Below are positions 57,297 to 64,000 of a stretch of 64,000 nt of DNA, in pieces. The first letter of the stretch is position 1; each line of letters starts with the position of its first letter. The DNA comes from Bombyx mori (taxonomy: Eukaryota > Arthropoda > Insecta > Lepidoptera > Bombycidae): NCBI RefSeq assembly GCF_030269925.1, contig NC_085121.1, positions 18,369,501 to 18,433,500 on the forward strand, given 5' to 3'. Below the pieces are notes generated by a model that was given only the letters and a program-made list of their open reading frames with translations, had not been told where the DNA came from and did no database searches. The translations under genes were made by a program, and so were the position numbers.

Positions 57297-58245
57297 ATTG
57301 ACATAATAATAATAATAATGTTTTTATTGCAAGTAACCATGACTCATATAAATTGTTAATAAGACTTAGACCTGTGTTAGTAGTTATATTTACATCACAA
57401 TGAATTACTGTCGTAACATCCCATGGGAGATGGCACCACAGCGACCCATGTATACACAGTCCCGCCTGCTTGCGATCATGCTCAGGATACTGTTGGAGCT
57501 GGCCCTCACTCTGTTTACCAGAGATGCACACCTCTTACGCATCGTAGCGTAAAAACAATCTATGTGCGCGTCTGCAAACATCCCTGATGCGCTACAAAAG
57601 CGGGGCAGCACCACCAGCACTCTAAGCGCGTTATTATATTGAACACGGAGAGCATTGTACGATCTTTGAGTATATCCAGCCCACAAGCTGCACGTGTAAA
57701 AGTTAGTACAGTAGGCCCTAAAGAGGGTGACCTTGACTTTAAGTGAACACCGTGCAAACCTGCGAGCTATCATGTTTGCTCTAACCGACAACGCTCTCCG
57801 CTCTCGTTCAATATCTTCATCATCTTTGAGATCAGGGGTCAACACATGGCCGAGATATTTAAATTTATAAACTCTTATCTATGGCGTTCCGTTGAGTACT
57901 ACGGGAGGTATCTTATCATGCGTCCCACCCCTGTTCTCAAAGACCATGATCTCCGACTTTTTACAGTTGTACACCAAACCGTGTGATTTGGCGTATCCCT
58001 CACACAAAGAAACAAGTTGCCTTAGGCCACAGATAGACGCGCTCAGCAGCACCATATCGTCTGCGTAGCTGATGTTGTTTACGCACACCCCGTCTATGAA
58101 ACAACCAATCCTGGTCCTACTGAGCTCGCCGATCAGCTCGTTCATATACAGGTTGAAGAGCGTAGGCGAGCTCAACCCCCCTTGTCTCACCCCGCACTCC
58201 AACCTATACGAAAGAGACAAAGCCCCAGCCCACTTTGTATGAAAA
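57297..58245 (-). pseudogene. LINE reverse transcriptase fragment
   Basis: Two frames carry the reverse transcriptase: 'ECGVRQGGLSSPTLFNLYMN' and 'NNISYADDMVLLSASI' (catalytic YADD) at 57879-58337, and a C-terminal part at 57405-57845 ('FRAYCTNFYTCSLWAGYTQR'). The 3' end has an (ATT)n tail near 57304-57320. The 5' part is missing and the frames are broken, so it is inactive. Confidence 0.8.
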
Positions 58246-58252
58246 TTATGGT

Positions 58253-58306
58253 AGGCAGCGGCTCGGCTCTGCCCCTGGTATTGCTGACGTCCATGAGCGA
58301 CGGTTT
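58253..58306 (-). repeat. Dispersed repeat fragment
   Basis: 'ggcagcggctcggctctgcc' and 'ggtattgctgacgtccatga' match the family at 19408 and 37827. Confidence 0.65.
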
Positions 58307-58311
58307 TAACT

Positions 58312-58565
58312 CTAAAAGAACTGCAATTAGAAACCATTCGTCACCCTCCGTATTTGCCAGACCTTGCTCAAACGAATTATAATTTTTTTTGTGATTTAGA
58401 CAATTTTCTAAGTGATAAAAGTTTTCTTCCCAGGCGGCAATACAAAATACTTTGAAACAGTTTGTAGAATCTAGATCATCAGAGTTCTATCGCAAAGGAA
58501 TAAATGACCTTCCTATTAGATGGCAGCAATTTATAGATAATAATGGTAGATATTTTGTTTAAATA
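58312..58565 (+). pseudogene. DD34D mariner transposase C-terminal fragment
   Basis: It reads 'LQLETIRHPPYLPDLAQTNY' (third catalytic aspartate in 'PDL') and 'FFCDLDNFLSDKSF'. After one frameshift it continues 'AIQNTLKQFVESRSSEFYRK' and 'GINDLPIRWQQFIDNNGRYF' to a stop. This is a second, unrelated transposase inside the Tc1-like element. Confidence 0.8.
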
Positions 58566-58927
58566 ATAATGTAATTTGAAAAAAAAAAACTAATTTCAAT
58601 TTTTCAGCACAAATCGGCAATTTCATACTTTAACCCCTAAAACTTAAAAAAATATTGTTATTTATACTTTTTTGTTATTGTTTCTAATTAGTTGACCATT
58701 ATTATTCATACCTTAAAACTGATTTAAATGTTTGTCCGTTATGTAATATTGAAACTGCACTTGTGTAGTGCGGTTTATATAGTTTTTTTAATAAATGATA
58801 AATCGTTGAACATATTATTGTTGTCCTATTTATTGTTTAATTTCAAAATAAAAACGATTACGGTGAAGTATCTTACATAATGTCAAGGGCCGTTGGTAGT
58901 GTTTCTAATTATACAACCGCCACTGTA

Positions 58928-61900
58928 TTTATGTACCGTAAAAAATTAGTAAAATTAGATATCGATAAATAAATAGATAGTATTGAGTACCGTCGCCGCG
59001 TCGGCTCCACTATCGCCTTTAGTTCGTCCTTGTTGACTTTAGTTTTCAGACGAACACAAGATTTATTTTTGAGATCAAAATTTTCCATATCGGAAGCGTT
59101 CAAACCAATAATTTACCGAGTCGTGCGATCGTCTACACGCACCTACTGTAGTTTAGTGTTCACTCGCGTCTCGCACACGTCATTACTGTTGCGAGCGGCG
59201 AGCGGCGAGCGGCGAGGGGTTTGTGCGGCCTTGCTACCGCATAGTGGCGCATACGAACTCGCATTCCATAATTACGCGAATTTTGATAGTGTCCGTATTC
59301 ATGAAAAACAATACAAATGTTATGAAAATAAAACACTGATCAATTAACAAATGAATGAATCTGATAATATCACTCAGTATTTTTTCAAATAAAATTTATT
59401 TGATTTTAGAAATTATTGGTTAAGGGTCGTAGAACGAACTTATACAATACTAATTATGTTATTATTTTTAAGATTCATTTTTATCGCTGCTGACGTCACT
59501 ACTCTAGTGCCCTTGTCTCGTCTGTGCATGTTTGCGACGCCGAGTGGTTCCAGTAGTGCTATGTGTTACCCCCAATGACTTGTGTCACTTGATAGTTTGT
59601 GCTCTAGACCAGCCATTCTCGGTAGACGGGATCTGTCCACATGTCGCTTACGAGTGAACAAAAGCTTCTTCGTTCTTTGGGGTACTCGTTGCGCAGCTCC
59701 GTACGGTGCTTAGCGAGGCCTCCGTGAGCCGCACTCTGGCGACACCCGCGTGTCCCGCAGTTAGCAGCACTGAGGTGCTCCTCCGCGGTGCAGAAATGAT
59801 GCTTGTCGAATTTGGTTATTAATCTTGTTACCACAACACCACACAATATTTAGAAGAAGCGGGAGAGCAATCTTCCTTGTGGGCTTGGGCCGTACCTACT
59901 CGAACGCAATGATTCCTGAGGGAGGTTTCGATGTGAGTGAGGTTTATCTTGTCGCAGGTTTCTCTGTGTCGTTGAAGGAGCCTGAGCACACTGCCGCCAC
60001 AGTTGGCTGCGCGGCTCGGCGAGCGCCGAACATGCTTTAGATTTACCGGAACTATGGGAACTATGGGTACGTTAGTTCTTATGCAATTCATGAACACACA
60101 TTACTTTATTGGTACTTTTATGGCCAAGCGCATTGTGATCGTAAGTGAGACGATAATGATGTCCACACAGCACGGAACAGTAATATAATGCGAGTTGTCG
60201 TTAAAACAAGCTCTACAAAACCACAAACTGATGACAGTTATAAATAAAATGAGAAACAACTAACATACGCCGATACTATGCGATTCTAATTGATACTAGA
60301 CGGTACCTACACCACGGACGGGTCTATATTCACTCACAGTGTGTTGGTGCAGACTTCGGAGAACTAACGAGACAAAATGTCACAGGCCATTCCAGGGCCA
60401 CATCAAACAGCCAAAATTGAAACAAATACGACTAAGGAAATACACAACTTCGCCTTCCGCAGCGAAGAATCTGTCGAATTGTTCTTGTGGTTCTTACGCT
60501 TATGTAAAATAAATAATGACTTTGTAAAAGTGTTATTTACTGCAATCTTGGAGATAAGAGTCACGGGCCCGCCGCGTGGTCCGAGCCGTGAGTAGCCCCG
60601 CGGGTCCCGGCAGCCGGCGACACAGGCCGCGCCAGCCCAGGCGCGCGACCTCTACTACACACATTCTTCATACTTATTCCTTTGTTTTATAAGTTTTCGT
60701 CTTATCAGAAAAAACACGGCACGTGCCCCGCTACAAAATCAACGGAGCAGCACTACTTACTGGCTACTGTATACTTTAATAAAAACCACGTAGGGACGTG
60801 TGTGCGTACATACACACGTACAGTAATAAAGTTGCTTTGTTAAAATATTATAGAGTTATTGTGAACAAGAGATCTATGCACGTGTCGGACACATGACAAT
60901 ACGAATAAAGCGAGTACAATACATTATGGTACGGCGCGGTTGGTCCGGTACACGCTGTGTGGGGCTGATCTTTGCGTGTGGGGATGCGCACTCTCTCTCG
61001 TTCCCGCGGTGCATGTATACACCCCCTGCACCCTCTGCACCCTCTGCGACCCGCTCTTAGGTACAAATACAAACACTATGCTTAGCCGCACAATATACGA
61101 CCGTAACTGTCCGACTAGTTACCGGTTCGCGCTGAAAATGCACACATCATCGGAGTGATAACTGGTTCTTCATCTTCTGCTGGGGCCCGCGGATGAAAAA
61201 GATCAATAAAATTTTCGAACTGTTACGACGGATAATACGCGACCTGTTTCAATATATACATATAATAAAAATGTACAAAACGAACGATTCTTTACGCACG
61301 ACACACGATGCACACACAGACGGAGACCCGTTACACGCGCCTATATAGTTGTGCACGACGCTCACAGGCGCGGGGTCGCCGTGTCGCGTCGTCAATACGT
61401 TACGTGACACACGCTCTACTGAACGAGCAACCTTAGTCTTGCTTCAGTGCAACTAAAATATTACATCTATTTGTGGTTAGGGAACTTTTTAGTAATATAC
61501 ATCATTTCGAAATATGTAGGTATATCTATATACCTATGTATAACAAAATAATGAATTTACTTGAAACTGTCCAATAATAACGCGTTTATGTTTATATTTA
61601 TGTTTATACTGATTGATCCTGAGCAGTACTGAGCACCTATTGATAATACGTAATACATAATAAAACGCAGTTAAAATGAAATTCCCGAGTGCATTATATT
61701 TGAGAATCTCATATTATTATTATTATTGTACGACCACCTAGTATTGATTGATCAGAGTTTTCAGAAGCTAGCAGTAGGTATGTAGTTAGGGACATGTCTT
61801 GTAACATATTGGTTGGTGGGAGTCCCACAGCGACACACACACACAGGGTACAACGACTGCTGATAAGAGACGAGGACGCGACCACGTGACCGACGCGAGC

Positions 61901-62221
61901 GCCGAAACCACGAGCACACACACACACCGACGCACGACTCTGCGTGACCACTGTGTATGTACGTTGTAGGTCTGCAAAACGCCATCTAATGTTATTGTTG
62001 TTATCGCATTCAATTGATATTTTTCCGTTAACGAGCAGACAAGCTCGCGACCAACGTGACATTAAGCGGTCTCCGTACGCCGCCGGCCCGACGCGACGCC
62101 CAGAACGACGCACTCTCTCGAGATCACGTTGTTTTACTGAGCAATAGAAGAAGGGAAGGAAGCACAGCCCCGCGGACTGCAGAGTGGGCGGCGGCGACAT
62201 CTAGTTCTTTTAATTTTTATC
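58928..62221. other. Upstream non-coding DNA, no gene recognised
   Basis: Unique DNA with a heptamer (GAGCGGC)n at 59193-59216, a repeated 'gggaactatg' phrase near 60053, and (CA)n-type runs near 61830 and 61920. Open frames such as 61709-62200 come from these repeats. Confidence 0.5.
59193..59216. repeat. (GAGCGGC)n heptamer repeat
   Basis: Three to four units, the same heptamer as at 39690-39732. Confidence 0.85.
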
Positions 62222-62475
62222 CATCCTAGCTATGCTGATAGCCTTGAGAAGCTATATCAGCGTTACCCTAGCGTAGTTGCTAACACTGGCCCTAGCAAGA
62301 GCCGCGCTTCGCAGAATCTACCACTGGATGGGAATTGCGACCCACTGAGAAATTCCGGTGAGAAACTCAGTGGGCTGTGTCTGTGGGTTAATTTACTCGT
62401 CGAGTCCTTCGTCATAAGTGACGGGTTCGGCGAGGACGGTGACCGGTGCTTGAGGTACCTAAAAGCACCGTTGAT
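62222..62475 (-). repeat. LINE 3'-UTR-type dispersed repeat
   Basis: It shares 'gctaacactggccctagcaa', 'gggaattgcgacccactgag' and 'ccggtgcttgaggtacctaa' with the copies at 40770 and 43975. Orientation is judged from the jockey-like copy. Confidence 0.65.
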
Positions 62476-62962
62476 GGATTGGGAGGATCCGTAATGACAT
62501 GACTTCTAGTCCATACACGACATGAAGTCCTTGATCGCAGCACAAGCTACGAGGGAGCGCGGCGCGGGCTGAGGGCCAGCGGAGTCCTATGCGAGCGCCA
62601 GCCTCCAGCGCAGCTACACGTAGCGCCGCGCTGGGTTCGCAAGGGGGCCAGTGCCGTGTGCGCGACAAAAGTCAACTACTGTTTGCACTCATCGCAAAGG
62701 GATTGGTCTCTTCCAACGCTTACAAAGCGTCCGTCGTTGGGCGGGCGGGCCCGGAATCAGCGCGTACGTTGTCCTCTGTCGTTAGCGTTTCTGATACTTA
62801 TTATAATATTATAGAACACTCTGTACATTGTTTGTCGTGTGGCCTCGATATACACTCCAGATGCAGCTTGGCCAGTTGCTTATATAAATGTACACATAAT
62901 ATATTATACAACAATACCGGCTGTACTATGTGTAACACCCGTTGATCTGCTGATCCCAACTT

Positions 62963-63295
62963 TTTATTTATTGCTTAGATGGGTGGACGAGCTCACAGCC
63001 CACCTGGTGTTAAGTGGTTACTGGAGCCCACAAACATCTACAACGAAAATGCGCCACCCACCTTGAGATATAAGTTCTAAGATCTCAGTATAGTTACAAC
63101 GTCTGCCCCACCCTCCAATACGAAACGCATTACTGCTTCACGGTAGAAGTAGGCGGGAAGTGGTACCTACCTGTGCGGAATCACAGGACATCATGCCACC
63201 CGTAATAACGCAAATTATAGTTCTGCGGGTTTGATTTTAATTAACTTAACACCAGGTGGGCTGTTAGCTCGTCCACCCATTTAAGCAATATTTTT
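62963..63295. mobile_element. Bm1-type SINE with adjoining inverted tail piece
   Basis: 62963-63240 is a minus-orientation Bm1 copy without its head. Directly after it, 63241-63295 is a plus-orientation Bm1 tail ('cttaacaccaggtgggctgt' to 'ccatttaagcaata'). The two tails form an inverted pair. Confidence 0.78.
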
Positions 63296-63547
63296 TTTTA
63301 AATAATAATAATATTTTATTATTGATTAAGCACATTGGTTGAAGCTAGTCCGGTACTCCGCCACCGGTGCTAAGTTGCCTGCATGTTGCCATAAATCGTT
63401 ACTGTATTGTATTGACGTACCTACACACATAGATACAAGAATTGTACAAAATTTAATGCCGAGCCGGAAAGGGAGCACGAACGCATCAATCACAATAAAC
63501 CAACAAACATAACACACCCAATAAGTACAAGAAGATGAAAACAAGTC

Positions 63548-63782
63548 GACCGAGTCCGCGCGGGTGGGTACCACCACCCTGTCTATTTCAGCCGTGAAGC
63601 AGTAATGCGTTTCGGTTTGAAGGGTGGGGCAGCCGTTGTAACTTACTTGAGACCTTAGAACTTATATCTCAAGGTGGGTGGCGCATTTACGCTGTGAATG
63701 TCTATGGGCTCCAGTAACCACTTAACACCAGGTGGTCCGTGAGCTCGTCCACCCATCTAAGCAATAAATAAATAAATAAAAC
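63548..63782 (+). mobile_element. Bm1-type SINE, truncated
   Basis: It reads 'gagtccgcgcgggtgggtac' through 'aagggtggggcagccgttgt' to an (aata)n tail. The head is absent. It is inverted relative to the copy at 62963. Confidence 0.85.
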
Positions 63783-64000
63783 TTGAAAATGTACAAGTCT
63801 TCATAAAAATCTACTTTTTTTTTGTTTATATTTATTTTATTGAATTTTGAATATTATGGTATTCCTGTTTGAGACGGAAGCTAAATTAATCAAATATTGT
63901 TGACACACACTCATGCGCGCTCACACACGCTCACGCACACTCGCACTCCGCGATGAAGTCTGAGGTGGAGTTGTTAATGTTATTCTGAGCGGTTCGCACT
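63783..64000. other. Window end, no feature recognised
   Basis: AT-rich DNA followed by a CA/GC-rich stretch of 'cacacactcatgcgcgctca' type. Nothing coding is visible. Confidence 0.5.

Larger units (their letters stand above)
56472..58925 (+). mobile_element. Tc1-like transposon with nested insertions
   Basis: The left end is 'cagtgctggtcatataatta' and the right end reverse-complements to 'cagtggcggttgtataatta'. The first 28 positions agree at 24, and both ends are flanked by TA (56470-56471, 58926-58927). Inside, in order, are a Bm1 SINE, a Tc1-type transposase C-terminus, a LINE fragment, a dispersed repeat and a DD34D mariner fragment. The original element must have been far shorter than the present 2454 bp plus its lost interior. 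Confidence 0.72.

Noticed and set aside
61709..62200. 163-codon minus-strand open frame
   Set aside because: Its central part is encoded by CA/TG microsatellite sequence (repeated 'CVCV').

Overview
This window looks like lepidopteran genomic DNA, most likely the silkworm Bombyx mori or a close relative. Three things point there: many copies of a tRNA-headed SINE that I recognise as the Bm1 type, a DD37D 'mori/maT'-type mariner, and long introns with small exons. I ran no database search, so family names rest on motif and architecture recognition.

Two host genes are visible. Both are GATA zinc-finger transcription factors on the minus strand, in tandem, about 28 kb apart coding to coding. 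The first (coding 11589-14310, candidate non-coding first exon near 20935-21100) has six phase-consistent coding exons giving 639 residues, and I call it GATAe-like. The second (coding 39819 to at least 49723, candidate start exon at 53841-53857) is best explained as serpent. It has an exon with the N-terminal zinc finger (41975-42141) and a second exon with a DFYK motif (41668-41804). Splice phase allows either exon but not both, which predicts a two-finger and a one-finger protein. The C-terminal finger exon is shared. Clusters of GATA motifs lie in the last intron of the first gene (11958-12288) and between the genes (32931-33213, 33299-33788), suggesting auto- or cross-regulation.

The rest is intron, untranslated and intergenic DNA full of mobile elements. 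0-9 kb: a frameshifted R1-clade LINE, an intact mariner (1546-2854), a decayed Helitron with a Pif1-like helicase (about 2880-4619), a 304-bp inverted deletion derivative of the mariner, another Helitron end, LINE debris and two SINEs. 9-11.6 kb: a probable long 3'UTR of the first gene. 14-21 kb: its first intron, with SINEs and mariner relics. 21.4-25.7 kb: a full-length two-ORF LINE flanked by an 11-bp target duplication. 26-38 kb: intergenic, mostly unique, with a SINE nested in a LINE. 38.4-54 kb: the serpent-like gene. 54-64 kb: upstream sequence with a nested Tc1-like element (56472-58925) and an inverted SINE pair near the end.

The two GATA proteins probably act in related mesoderm, endoderm, fat-body or blood programmes, as their fly relatives do; that role is inferred from family only.
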